The notes under the pieces were generated by a model, which made no database searches, was not told the origin of the DNA, and saw nothing but the letters and a program-made list of their open reading frames with translations. A program made the position numbers and the translations under genes. Positions 34,679-43,462 of a stretch of DNA of 64,000 nucleotides are shown here, piece by piece. Every line of letters begins with the position of its first letter. The first letter of the stretch is position 1. Source of the stretch: Methylocaldum sp. 14B (GTDB lineage Bacteria > Pseudomonadota > Gammaproteobacteria > Methylococcales > Methylococcaceae); NCBI RefSeq assembly GCF_002005105.1, contig NZ_MSCV01000013.1, forward strand, positions 1-64,000. Reading direction: 5' to 3'.

Positions 34679-37600
34679 TTACGGGACTACATCCTGCAAG
34701 AATCGCCGCACAGGTCTCCCGGCTTGATTGGCACGCGTCAGCAAGCCGGCACCGAACGCCCCTAGATAGAACAGCATGGATAGCCGTGGGGTATCCATCG
34801 TGCTGCCGAGGAGACCCACCGTAAGAAACGCCAGCAGCGCGCCGGGCAGGATCGCCGCATCTAAATCCCCTCTTGCCAGGGCCGGTCCGCAAGTTTTTCC
34901 GACGCCGAGCAACAGCAGCGCCAAAGCCGCCAGTCCCAACAAGCCTTGGGAAAAATACATCTCCACGGCTTGCTGGTGGATATGCCAGGCCAAGTCTTGA
35001 TCGGCGACGAACAGCCAGCGGGCGACTCCGTCGCTGAAATCGCCGTTAGCCACCAGTTCGTGTCCTTTCTCGGTCATGAGACTTATGTCGTCCACGTCAA
35101 GCGGGGTATCGGAACTCTTGTTGTGCAGCGACAGTTTTACCGGCCGGTAAGGCCAGTTGCCGCTCCCGCCGAGTTTTCCGGGACTCACCTCGACGGTGAC
35201 CGTTTGCCAGTTGCTTTCGGACGACTCCGGCCGCAGTTCGGGCAAGATACAGTCGAATGAGTAAAGCAGCGCCTTTTCGCAGAGGGGAACACTGAGGAAG
35301 CCGCCGCCGGAAGCCTGCCGAATCCGGGCGGAAAGTATGTAATGTTCGCCGGGGGCGACGTCGACGATCTGATCGAGAAAAACCGGCTCGCCGGCACCGA
35401 GGCGTAGATAAGGGTTGTCGCCGTCGCGCATGACGGTATAGGTGCCCGGTGCTTTGGTAGTTTCGGCGCCCAATGCGTAGAGAACGGGATATTGCCCGAA
35501 ACCCATTCCAATGAGTGCTGCCGTCGGTCCGTCATCCATTAAACCTAGAGCACGCTTCCAGTGCGCTTCCCGAATGGAGAGATCCTCCGAGATGCGTGCC
35601 AGCCGGGATTGTGCGAATCCGCCGGAAAGCACGGGAACGGCGGCGGCAACCGAGGCCGTCAAAAGTCCCGCGAGCGCCAGCCAGCGATGGATCGGAAATT
35701 CTTTCCGCTGCCTCAGCATGCTGAACAGTACCGGCACCAGGCCAGCAATGAGGGCGGCGTATCCGCCGCGCGAAAAGGTCACCAGCATGGCATAGCTGAC
35801 GCCCATGGCGGATGCGACGCCGAATAGCTTCAGCATCCGGTTGGACGTTGCGAGTACCGAAACCACCAGCGCCGGAAAGGCGAAAGCGATGAAGGCCTCG
35901 ATGTAGGCGCCTCCGGTGTGCATGCTGGCGAAGGTTCCGGTTACGCGAAACACGTTTTCGAAGTCTCCCAGCCCAACGTACACATGGCGTTCCCATAAAA
36001 CGGCCAACGTCACCATGGCCAAGCCGGCGACCAAGCCATTTCCCATCTGGCGAAGAGCCGCTCCGCTGTTTTCCGGAGGGATGCGCCGTGTGAGGGGTAC
36101 GAATAGCAGCGCCCACAAGAGTCCCTTGCCGACCATCCAGGCTTCCAGCGGTGAATGGGAGCTGTCGGAGAAATTTCCTTCATTTCCCCAAAGCGGCCAC
36201 AAGCCGCGCGCGCCGGCAAGCAATCCGCTTACCCACAGCAGCGCGACCGCCCATGACAAACTTCGATTCGGCCAGGGCCGAGGCTTTATCCGGTAAATCC
36301 GCAGATAGGTCACGGCGAGTGTGACGAGGACGACCAGGTCGAATTCGTCCAGCATCAATCGGCCGGTCCAGGGACTCAAGTCGAGCGCGGGCAGGAGAGC
36401 CGGAACGGCGAAAAGCCATCCGCTGGGATACCGCCACAACAAGGCCGCGTAGCCCGCCAATGCCGCGATCAGCCATGGCGTGCCGACGGAATAGGACAAT
36501 ATGCCGACCAGAGCGAGCAGCGCCGCGGCGAAAGCGATCAGCACGCCGAAAGGATGTGGCGTGCCGTAGACCTCGGGATGCGTTGGCGGAGGATGTGCCG
36601 GAGGGAACTCTCGATCATGGGTTGTGCTCGGCTGTATCGGCTCGTCACGCTTGCTGGTCAGTACGACTCCGACCCAACGCGCCAGCGCGTAGGTGACCGC
36701 GGCACTTGCTGCGGCGATCAGCAGATTGGTGAAATCCGGGTGCTTGGGTGGAACGAAGAGCTTGCCGAATTCGATGGGGAACGCCAGCGCGGCGGCGAAA
36801 AACGCCACTTGCAGCATGCTGGGGGTTTTCTCCCCTAGGCTTCGAGTCCGTAAAGCCCACCCGGCGAGACCGATCGGAGCGTACATGGCGGCCTGGCCGA
36901 GCACGCTCACCAGGGCGGCCTGTTCGGTAGTGAAATAATGATAATAAAAAGGCATGATCCGGATGCCCGCGAGGCGCGCCATAGCATCGGCAAACGGCAG
37001 CCAGGCGGTCGAGAACCAGCCGCCGAGCGCCAGCAGCGCCAGGATATACGGCAACGCGGCGAAGGGTATCGTGGTCTTGATAATCCAAGCCAGGGGCGAG
37101 GGGCCATGCCGAAGCAGGATTCGGCCTATCGCGGCGCCCGCCACCAGTCCCGCTCCGCGCCATAGTACCGAAAGCCCTTGGCTCACGCCCGACGCGAGCA
37201 GCAATTGAAAGGGTTCAAGGATCAGGCTCAGCATCGCTCCGATCAAGAAGATGCGGCGGTAACCGATTCCCGGAGCGGCGAGAGCGATGAAGACGCCGAG
37301 CGGCGCAATCGCGACAATTTCACTCGCTTGACGCGCCGTGCACCGCAGCCAGCCGTTGCAGCTTCCCGCGATCAGCCACCCCCAATTGTCCGAGCTCAAC
37401 TTCCATGCAAGTTCTTGGGTCGAGACAACGAAGTCGTAGGGAAACAGGGACAGCAGGAGATACAGAATCAGGTAGGCGATCATCGCTGCGTATACCGATG
37501 CGCGTCCGCCTTCCGCGAACGCATCCAACAGCCGCGCGATGCGCCATCGTCCCAAGACGAAAAGGGCGATTCCGCCGGCCGAGCCGAGCGTCTCGGCCAA

Positions 37601-37969
37601 AAGATCGTTCAGCGAGACTGTGCGGGGAGCGAAGAATATCTGGGTGAACTCCACCGCGACCGCGACCGCGAGGCAGAACACGAAGATCGACAGCGCCGTC
37701 AGGTGACGCAGTGCCCCGGTCGACCGTATGCCGACGCCCCATGCGCAGCCCAGGAACGACAACGGCACATAGAGCACGATGTTGGCCACCCAGTCGGCCC
37801 TCGATTCGATACCCAGGTCCAGATACTGAATGGCGGAGAACTGTTTGACTGCCTCATCGAACGTGTAGGCGCGATACTCGAAAGGCACCAGGCTTCCGTA
37901 CACAACGAAAACCAGGTAGACCAGGAACGCGAAGAAGGCGTGGCGACGGTCGGCTGTGGGCATGGTCAT
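34679..37969 (-). CDS. Giant membrane protein: three VanZ-like modules, O-antigen-ligase-like domain and a carbohydrate-binding-like insert
   Basis: A 1096-residue protein read from ATG 37969; a TTG 60 bases upstream is possible but has no ribosome site. Three VanZ-like membrane modules follow each other: residues about 60-140 (VANIVLYVPLSFLG, then VSLNDLLAETLGS), about 215-285 (EIVAIAPLGVFIAL, then LEPFQLLL) and about 355-430 (AMYAPIGLAGWAL, then PIEFGKLFVPPKHPDFTNLL). From about 470 an O-antigen-ligase-like polytopic domain runs to the end. Its large periplasmic loop (about 845-985) contains an extra beta-rich domain resembling a carbohydrate-binding module (VFLDQIVDVAPGEHYILSAR), before the conserved WHIHQQAVEMYFSQGLLG motif. 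It probably polymerises or ligates glycans. The fusion is unusual. Confidence 0.8.
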   Translation of the reverse strand: MTMPTADRRHAFFAFLVYLVFVVYGSLVPFEYRAYTFDEAVKQFSAIQYLDLGIESRADWVANIVLYVPLSFLGCAWGVGIRSTGALRHLTALSIFVFCLAVAVAVEFTQIFFAPRTVSLNDLLAETLGSAGGIALFVLGRWRIARLLDAFAEGGRASVYAAMIAYLILYLLLSLFPYDFVVSTQELAWKLSSDNWGWLIAGSCNGWLRCTARQASEIVAIAPLGVFIALAAPGIGYRRIFLIGAMLSLILEPFQLLLASGVSQGLSVLWRGAGLVAGAAIGRILLRHGPSPLAWIIKTTIPFAALPYILALLALGGWFSTAWLPFADAMARLAGIRIMPFYYHYFTTEQAALVSVLGQAAMYAPIGLAGWALRTRSLGEKTPSMLQVAFFAAALAFPIEFGKLFVPPKHPDFTNLLIAAASAAVTYALARWVGVVLTSKRDEPIQPSTTHDREFPPAHPPPTHPEVYGTPHPFGVLIAFAAALLALVGILSYSVGTPWLIAALAGYAALLWRYPSGWLFAVPALLPALDLSPWTGRLMLDEFDLVVLVTLAVTYLRIYRIKPRPWPNRSLSWAVALLWVSGLLAGARGLWPLWGNEGNFSDSSHSPLEAWMVGKGLLWALLFVPLTRRIPPENSGAALRQMGNGLVAGLAMVTLAVLWERHVYVGLGDFENVFRVTGTFASMHTGGAYIEAFIAFAFPALVVSVLATSNRMLKLFGVASAMGVSYAMLVTFSRGGYAALIAGLVPVLFSMLRQRKEFPIHRWLALAGLLTASVAAAVPVLSGGFAQSRLARISEDLSIREAHWKRALGLMDDGPTAALIGMGFGQYPVLYALGAETTKAPGTYTVMRDGDNPYLRLGAGEPVFLDQIVDVAPGEHYILSARIRQASGGGFLSVPLCEKALLYSFDCILPELRPESSESNWQTVTVEVSPGKLGGSGNWPYRPVKLSLHNKSSDTPLDVDDISLMTEKGHELVANGDFSDGVARWLFVADQDLAWHIHQQAVEMYFSQGLLGLAALALLLLGVGKTCGPALARGDLDAAILPGALLAFLTVGLLGSTMDTPRLSMLFYLGAFGAGLLTRANQAGRPVRRFLQDVVP

Positions 37970-38128
37970 CGGTCGGATATCAAGCTCGTCAGGTGCTGAG
38001 AAAGGCCGGTGGTAATATTCGGGCAGCAACAGGGGAAACCGTACGCCGCATTTCGTTTTTGTTCAATCGCGATGCGGTCTTTTTCGATTTGCTGACTGTA
38101 TCAGTGAAAAGCTGCGCCGGTAAGAATC

Positions 38129-38290
38129 CTTATTCCATGCGACATGCAAGTGAACATTAATCGTAGGGTGGGTTAGCGGAGCGTAACCCACCAATTCGAG
38201 GCCGCGCGGCCTAACCCACCATCGATGGGTTTCGCTTCGCTCTACCCATCCTACAAAATGAATGCCGGATTGAAAGCGATTTGGAATTAC
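38129..38290 (-). repeat. Dispersed intergenic repeat family A, copy 4
   Basis: A compact complete copy in inverted orientation, from CTTATTCCATGCGACATG to GCGATTTGGAATTAC. It contains GTAGGGTGGGTTAGCGGAGC and the palindromic GGCCGCGCGGCC centre, then TACCCATCCTACAAAATGAA. It lies between the divergent starts of the giant VanZ/ligase gene and the small membrane protein at 38358, so any promoter for either must be within or just beside the repeat. Confidence 0.8.
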
Positions 38291-38357
38291 TGCGCGTTTT
38301 TCGGCGCGGATCGGCCTATGCGAAATTTCGTACAGAGCCCATTGGATCGGAATCGAT

Positions 38358-38681
38358 ATGAAAGACACCCAAAAAACCTGGACGCCGCAACGCCTGGCTG
38401 AATGGGAGCAAACCCGAGCGCGCGGGAAACGCCGCTTCGTTTGGACTCATGGCGTGCTGCAATGGGGCGGGTTCATGTTTGTCTTTTCTACCATGGTGTA
38501 TCAACACCAGGTGTTCGGCGATATCTTCAGCACCCAGGGCAATCTTCCGTTTCGTCTGATACTGGGCGTCCTGGTTTGGACCTTCGTGGGTTATCTCTAC
38601 GGCCGGTCGAAGTGGCAGCGCAACGAGCAGGAATATGCGGAACAGACGAAGTCGCGGAACAAGGGAACGTTCGTTTCCTGA
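38358..38681 (+). CDS. Small membrane protein of unknown function
   Basis: A 107-residue protein with a basic N-terminus (KDTQKTWTPQRLAEWEQTR), two predicted membrane helices (WGGFMFVFSTMVYQ at about 36-50 and LILGVLVWTFVGYLYGRSKW at about 68-87) and a charged tail. The layout suggests both ends in the cytoplasm. It is an isolated gene between two repeat copies, starting at ATG 38358 without a strong ribosome site. I recognise no characterised family. It is likely real given length, the membrane pattern and composition. Confidence 0.65.
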   Translation: MKDTQKTWTPQRLAEWEQTRARGKRRFVWTHGVLQWGGFMFVFSTMVYQHQVFGDIFSTQGNLPFRLILGVLVWTFVGYLYGRSKWQRNEQEYAEQTKSRNKGTFVS

Positions 38682-38762
38682 ATTTCACTCGGGCTTGCCG
38701 AGGGCCCGTGGTGGGGTGGGGTGGGTGCGCCCGGACCATCCGCGCAACCCAGCAAGCCAGGC

Positions 38763-38990
38763 GTGCGCCGTAACCCATCAAAGCGAGCGGCAAGGCCACC
38801 GAGCGTTGCTTTCGTGGGTTACGGCGCACTTGAAGCGCAGTGATCAACGGCCGGGCGGTGCGGGAGTGCGCGTAATTCCATTCGGCATTCGAGTGAACAC
38901 TCATCGTAGGGTGGGTTAGCGGAGCGTAACCCACCGATTCGAGGTCGCTCGGTGGGTTACGGCCTCGCGGCCTAACCCACCCTACGAATT
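38763..38990. repeat. Repeat cluster: 15-bp-stem hairpin and partial family A copy 5
   Basis: A perfect 15-bp inverted repeat GTGCGCCGTAACCCA pairs 38763-38777 with 38815-38829. It is followed from 38871 by a partial family A copy (TAATTCCATTCGGCATTC, then GTAGGGTGGGTTAGCGGAGC) that ends at GTGGGTTACGGCCTCGCGGC and AACCCACCCTACGAATTCCC near 38990. The usual right end (GATTTGGAATTA) is missing, so this copy is truncated or a shorter variant. It fills the 394-bp space between the small membrane protein gene and the converging epimerase gene. Confidence 0.7.
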
Positions 38991-39075
38991 CCCGGTTTCC
39001 TGAGCCCGCCGAAAAAGAGCCGTGTCGCTAGGCAGTACGCATTGCGTATCGTTTCAAACTCTGCGCAGAGATTAA

Positions 39076-40158
39076 TCAAAACTTGCATAGCCCTCCCCCA
39101 TGCCCTGCGGTTTCCGCATCCAGCAAATAATTGGGGCCGGCCGGTTTGCAGCCGCCTTCCACCGGATCGTCTGCGAGCAGCATCGGCGTATCCAGGTCGA
39201 CCCATTGAAAGCCGCCGAGTCCCGCCGCGAAATGCGCGCTGGAGCCCATGGCCAACCGAGTTTCGACCATGCCGCCGATCATGAGGTCCAGCCCGCCGGC
39301 GCGGGCGATGGCGGCGATTTCGAGCGCCCGGACCACGCCGCACTTGACCAGCTTGATGTTGATCACCTGGGCCAGGCGGTCCCGTACGATTCGGAAAGCA
39401 TCCTCTGGCGTCCTGCAGGATTCGTCGGCGGCCACCGGTACGCCGGCTTCGCGGGCAAGCTTTGCGAGACCGTCCCAATCCTCTCGCGCGACGGGCTGTT
39501 CGAGCAGCGCGGGCTCGATGCCGGCGAGGCGAAGTTCCCTTAGCAGGGCGAAGACTTCGTCGGACGAATAGCCGGCATTGGCATCGAGAATCAAACGGCT
39601 GCTCGGATGCCCGCGCCTGATGGCCAGGAGCCGGCCGATATCGTCGGAGCGATCGAGGCCGATCTTGACCTTGAGGATTTCGAAACCTTCGCCGCGGTAT
39701 TGCCGGGCCAGAATTTCCGCGTCCTCGGCGGCGCAAATGGGTATGGTGATGTCGGTGGCGAGCCGGTTTTGAAACCCGCCGAAAAACCGGAGCAGCGGAA
39801 TTCCGCAATGGCGCGCCAAGGCATCGATTAGCGCCATCTCGATGCCGGCCCGGACCGACGGGAAGTTCGGGACGCGTTCGAGGAGTTCCGCCGAGATCCG
39901 CCGCCATTCCCCGGCGTGTCGTCCCTTCAAGCGGCCGGCCTCCTGCTTCAGCGCGTCCAGCGCGATCGCCTGATCCTCGGCCGTTACGGGAGGCAAGGTC
40001 GAGGTCTCGCCCCATCCTTCCGATCCATCCGCGAGCGTGACTTGCACCGCGACGTTGCGGACGCGATCGAGTCTCGACGAGGCGATGGTGAACGGTGCGA
40101 TCAGGGGCACGTCGAGTTTGTGGATATCGACTCGTCTGATTTCGAGGTCTTTGTTCAT
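39076..40158 (-). CDS. Dipeptide epimerase (L-Ala-D/L-Glu epimerase-like, enolase superfamily)
   Basis: A 360-residue member of the muconate-lactonizing subgroup of the enolase superfamily. Signature pieces are EILKVKIGLDRSD (the K-x-K catalytic lysine), LILDANAGYSSDE (first metal-binding aspartate), PALLEQPVAREDWDGL (second metal ligand, glutamate), VPVAADESCRTPEDAF (third, D/E) and VINIKLVKCGVVRALE (second catalytic lysine). This is the standard set of dipeptide epimerases that recycle murein peptides by epimerising L-Ala-D-Glu. It starts at ATG 40158 and lies downstream of the TonB-dependent receptor on the same strand, separated by a repeat-bearing 223-bp space, so co-transcription is uncertain. 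Confidence 0.85.
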   Translation of the reverse strand: MNKDLEIRRVDIHKLDVPLIAPFTIASSRLDRVRNVAVQVTLADGSEGWGETSTLPPVTAEDQAIALDALKQEAGRLKGRHAGEWRRISAELLERVPNFPSVRAGIEMALIDALARHCGIPLLRFFGGFQNRLATDITIPICAAEDAEILARQYRGEGFEILKVKIGLDRSDDIGRLLAIRRGHPSSRLILDANAGYSSDEVFALLRELRLAGIEPALLEQPVAREDWDGLAKLAREAGVPVAADESCRTPEDAFRIVRDRLAQVINIKLVKCGVVRALEIAAIARAGGLDLMIGGMVETRLAMGSSAHFAAGLGGFQWVDLDTPMLLADDPVEGGCKPAGPNYLLDAETAGHGGGLCKF

Positions 40159-40249
40159 GGCGTCGTTCGCTGCCTATGTTCGCATTGGGGGCATTATAGG
40201 CAGGACTTAGGAAGAATCGCCGTCAAAAGCGCCCCGTCGGACCCGATAT

Positions 40250-40331
40250 GTCGGCAAGGGATTGCCGACCTACGAATTTCTGCCTCGTGTCGAGCCATTA
40301 TAGGTCAGTAGGTCGGCAACCCCTTGCCGAC
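40250..40331. repeat. Inverted pair of the GTCGGCAAGGGATTGCCGAC repeat
   Basis: The left 24-base arm (40250-40273, ending GACCTAC) and the right arm (40308-40331, beginning GTAGGTC) are inverted copies with one mismatch, separated by 34 bases. Each arm is itself nearly palindromic (GTCGGCAA...TTGCCGAC). The same inverted pair is found inside the element at 14634-14824. It lies between the epimerase and the TonB-dependent receptor genes and could attenuate transcription between them. Confidence 0.7.
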
Positions 40332-40381
40332 ACACCGGTTTGCCTCTGGATCGATCGGGACACTTCCGGGTCTCAATTCGT

Positions 40382-42487
40382 TCAAAAGCTGACCGATGCC
40401 GTGACCCGTACCTGCCGCGGCATGACCGGATGTTTGAGAACGCCGTCGACCCCCTCGGGCGGTTCGCCCGGAAGTCGCGAGGTGTAGTAGTAGGCGATAT
40501 CGTTGCTTTTCGAATCGAACAGGTTGAAGACGTCCACGGCAAGTTTCAGTTGCCGGTATTGATAGCCCGCGCCGAGATTGACCAGGGTCGTGTCGCCCGC
40601 GTCGACGCTGCCGTCCTCCGTGAGCGGCACGTGACCGAAGTGGCGCAGCCTCACCGTGGCGAAAAAGTTGTAAGGCAGCTCGGCGACCGCACCGGCGCTG
40701 ATGACCCGACCCACGGAATTGGGAATGTCGTTGGCGCCGCGCGGCGCGTCCCGATAGCTGGCCGAAGTGAAGGCGAAATCGGCGTCCAGGGTCAGCCAGT
40801 CGACCGGCTTGTAGAAATTGGTCCACTCGACTCCGTAGCGTTCGCTTTTACCGGTGGGCTCGGTGGTGCCGGCGTCTCCGGCGAACACCAGTTCCGAGTC
40901 GGACTCCAGCCACCACACCGCGAGGGTGGTGTTGAGTCCTTTCACGTACTGACTCCGTATGCCGCCTTCGGCGCCCCGTTGCTTGGCCAGCGGCGGCACG
41001 CTGCTTTGCGGAAGCGTGGGGTCGGTGGGGTCGGCTCGCGTGGTCACGCCGCGGGCGTCGTTGGAGTGAAAGCCGTAGCCCAGGTTGACGAAGAATTCGG
41101 TATCTTGCCAGGGGCCGAAGATCAGACTGAGCTTGGGGCTGACGATGGAAGCGGTCTCGCTGCCGGAATTTTGCGGGATAAGACGGTCGGCCACGTCGAA
41201 GAAAAAGGTGTCGCTTCTGAGCCCGGCCACGGTGCGGAATTTCGGTAGCCAGTGGGTCTGGTTGCTGAAGTAGAACGAGAGGCTGGTTTCGTCCACATCG
41301 CCCCGGCTGACCGACCCGATGGTGCGGCGCCGTTCGGTACGGTTCAGGGTCAGGTCCATGATGGCATCGTGCCGGACCTGGAAACCCAGCGTGTTGTCCA
41401 TATCCAAGCCGAACCACCGGTTGAACCAGGTCTGCTCTCCGCTGCCGCCCACGATCACGCGTCGTTCCTTCTGGCCGATTTGATCGCCGTGGACGGGGTC
41501 GTCGAGAAAACCGGTGAAATTGGAGAACAGGGCGACATCGTAGTAAGCCGCGTACACGTTAAGCTGATTCTTGTACGAATCGCCGCGGCTCCAGAAGTCG
41601 CCGGACAGGCTGTAGCGGTCGGTCTTGCCGGCATCGCTGGGGTCCATTGTTCCGTAAAGATCGATTTGCCCGGATTGCACGGCGCGTTCCGGGATCTGAT
41701 TGGTGGCGTTCCATTGGGCGCGATAGGCCTTGCCGTGCAGCGCCAGTCCCCAATCTTCACGGTCGATGGTATAGCGCAACATGCCGTTGAACTTGTCGAG
41801 TTCTTCCGGCCGCTTCCAGGGACCGTCATTGAAGTTGACTTCGGCGGCGTAGAGGAGATCGCCCGTTCCCAGCGCGTTCGAGTTCGCCGCCACGACGCGG
41901 TAATAGTCGTATTCGCCGCCGGTGAACTTCACGAATCCTTGCGGTAGTCGGTGCAGGGTGTGCATGCGCGCATAGCCAGCGGAGGAAAAATCGCCCACGT
42001 CGGCGTAGTAAGGCCCCTTGCCGTATTCCACCCGGTCCACCAGTTCCGGAATGATGCCGTTCAGATCCAGATAACCCTGCCCGTGAGCGTGGGTGGGCAG
42101 GTTCATGGGGACGCCGTCCACGGTGACGCTGAAGTCGGTGCCATGGTCCAGGTTGAAGCCGCGCAGGAAATACTGGTTCGCTTTGCCGGTGCCGCTGTGC
42201 TGGGTGGCGAGGGCGCCCGGCACCACTTCCACCAGTTCGCCGACGCGGGACAGCGGGCGGTATTTGAATTCGGGCTGTCCTACCACGCCTTGCGACGCGG
42301 AATTGGCGGCCCCCAAAAGATCGGTGGCGCGGCCCTGGACCTCCACGGTATCCAAAACAAGTAGAGAGGATGGATTTTCCTCTTCGGGTTGGGGGTGGGC
42401 CAGCACGGGTTCGGCCAGCGTGCCCAGCGCGATACCGAGTCCCCAGCCAACTATTGAATGAATGGAAAAATGGAGTCGGGTTTTCAT
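40382..42487 (-). CDS. TonB-dependent outer-membrane receptor
   Basis: A 701-residue outer-membrane receptor starting at ATG 42487 (MKTRLHFSIHSIVGWGLG), with a signal peptide ending near VLAHP. A possible TonB box is near LLVLDTVEVQG. The plug domain is clear (FLRGFNLDHGTDFSVTVDGV, then GYLDLNGIIPELVDRVEYGK), followed by a 22-strand-type barrel ending VRVTASVSF with the terminal phenylalanine. The plug segment MNLPTHAHGQG has two histidines, suggestive but not proof of a metal or chelate substrate. It is transcribed away from the metal-related operon that starts 1.7 kb to the right, and may take up the same substrate. Confidence 0.88.
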   Translation of the reverse strand: MKTRLHFSIHSIVGWGLGIALGTLAEPVLAHPQPEEENPSSLLVLDTVEVQGRATDLLGAANSASQGVVGQPEFKYRPLSRVGELVEVVPGALATQHSGTGKANQYFLRGFNLDHGTDFSVTVDGVPMNLPTHAHGQGYLDLNGIIPELVDRVEYGKGPYYADVGDFSSAGYARMHTLHRLPQGFVKFTGGEYDYYRVVAANSNALGTGDLLYAAEVNFNDGPWKRPEELDKFNGMLRYTIDREDWGLALHGKAYRAQWNATNQIPERAVQSGQIDLYGTMDPSDAGKTDRYSLSGDFWSRGDSYKNQLNVYAAYYDVALFSNFTGFLDDPVHGDQIGQKERRVIVGGSGEQTWFNRWFGLDMDNTLGFQVRHDAIMDLTLNRTERRRTIGSVSRGDVDETSLSFYFSNQTHWLPKFRTVAGLRSDTFFFDVADRLIPQNSGSETASIVSPKLSLIFGPWQDTEFFVNLGYGFHSNDARGVTTRADPTDPTLPQSSVPPLAKQRGAEGGIRSQYVKGLNTTLAVWWLESDSELVFAGDAGTTEPTGKSERYGVEWTNFYKPVDWLTLDADFAFTSASYRDAPRGANDIPNSVGRVISAGAVAELPYNFFATVRLRHFGHVPLTEDGSVDAGDTTLVNLGAGYQYRQLKLAVDVFNLFDSKSNDIAYYYTSRLPGEPPEGVDGVLKHPVMPRQVRVTASVSF

Positions 42488-42885
42488 GGGCTCAGAATAA
42501 TATTTCAAGAATGACAGCAACCACCGTGCCGAACGGAATCGTTCAGGGACTCAAGAACGGGAATCGTCGGTATGCTGCGAATTCCGACCGCTGAAGCTTC
42601 GGCTTCCGTCCCGCGAAACCTAGCCGAGGGATCAAATCTCGATGTAAACAATCCGGTATTTTTCGAGGAGTGCCTGCAAGTGTGTGCGGCCGTCGCGCCG
42701 CGTTATGGCAAAGTGTCCAGATGTTTGTGCGGGAGCGGACCCGGTTAAAGCCGCCTCCTTAAGAAATCATCCATTAGCTTATACATCCCTAGAAGCTGGA
42801 CGAGGTGATGGGGTGCACCGTACGCGCTATCGTGGAAGAAAACGCGCACAGCTACCCCAATCATCCAATCCTCCCCGAAACCGCT

Positions 42886-43029
42886 CTAGCGGGATAGTTC
42901 GCCCAAAGGCGCCGCGTGCTGCTCCGGCTTCTTGGGCCCCGGCGTATTGCCGAACGGGCCTTCCTTGCCGCATCCCGCCAAGATCAAACCGATCGAAATG
43001 ACGATCGCCAAGTGCTTGCTCATGTCCAT
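42886..43029 (-). CDS. Small predicted lipoprotein (47 residues)
   Basis: A very short frame that reads M-D-M-S-K-H then a hydrophobic stretch and the lipobox LILAGC with the cysteine at residue 20. The 27-residue mature part is polar and proline-rich (GKEGPFGNTPGPKKPEQ) and ends GELSR before TAG. AGGAG lies seven bases before the ATG at 43029. The arrangement is textbook for a small lipoprotein. The mature part, with GPFG after the cysteine, faintly resembles LptM-type lipoproteins but is not a confident match. It precedes the next minus-strand small secreted protein gene region and follows the receptor region. Confidence 0.65.
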   Translation of the reverse strand: MDMSKHLAIVISIGLILAGCGKEGPFGNTPGPKKPEQHAAPLGELSR

Positions 43030-43078
43030 GCTGGTCTCCTATCGCATGCTTCGGGTGTGTGGTTGGCCTGAATAATCG

Positions 43079-43462
43079 CTAGAGCTTTCCTTCTTTCTTA
43101 TAGTATTCGACCTCGTCGTTGATCAATTTGACGACTTCTTCCAGCGTCGTAACGGCAGTCGTAGGTTGCCCTCCGTTTTCCAGATCGGCAATCACCGCTT
43201 TCAATCGGCTGCTGGAATTCTGCATGGGCATCGTGCTTTTTTCCTTATAAGAAGCCACCGCCAATTTGCGCGCCTGCTTGGCGCTGTCCAAAGCCGCATC
43301 CTTGTTGCCCTGCTTGGCCGCGTCCAAAGCCGATTGGCTGGCTTTCTGCACTTCCACCAGATTCGGCGGCGGATCGGCATAACGCCCGCCAGCAATGCTG
43401 ACGCCCGCGCTCAGGCTGAGAAACAGGGCCAAGATAATACGCATCATCGAATTGCCTCTCAT
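43079..43462 (-). CDS. Small secreted helical protein of unknown function
   Basis: A 127-residue protein starting at ATG 43462 with GGAG upstream. A signal peptide (MMRIILALFLSLSAGVSIAG) is followed by a mature part of amphipathic helices rich in alanine and lysine: ASQSALDAAKQGNKDAALDS shows two near-repeats of an A-L-D-x-A-K pattern, then VTTLEEVVKLINDEVEYYKK. The pattern recalls small periplasmic metal-binding proteins with four-helix folds, but the histidines that define those are absent, so the comparison is weak. It lies 49 bp upstream of the small lipoprotein gene on the same strand, suggesting a two-gene unit. Confidence 0.7.
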   Translation of the reverse strand: MRGNSMMRIILALFLSLSAGVSIAGGRYADPPPNLVEVQKASQSALDAAKQGNKDAALDSAKQARKLAVASYKEKSTMPMQNSSSRLKAVIADLENGGQPTTAVTTLEEVVKLINDEVEYYKKEGKL

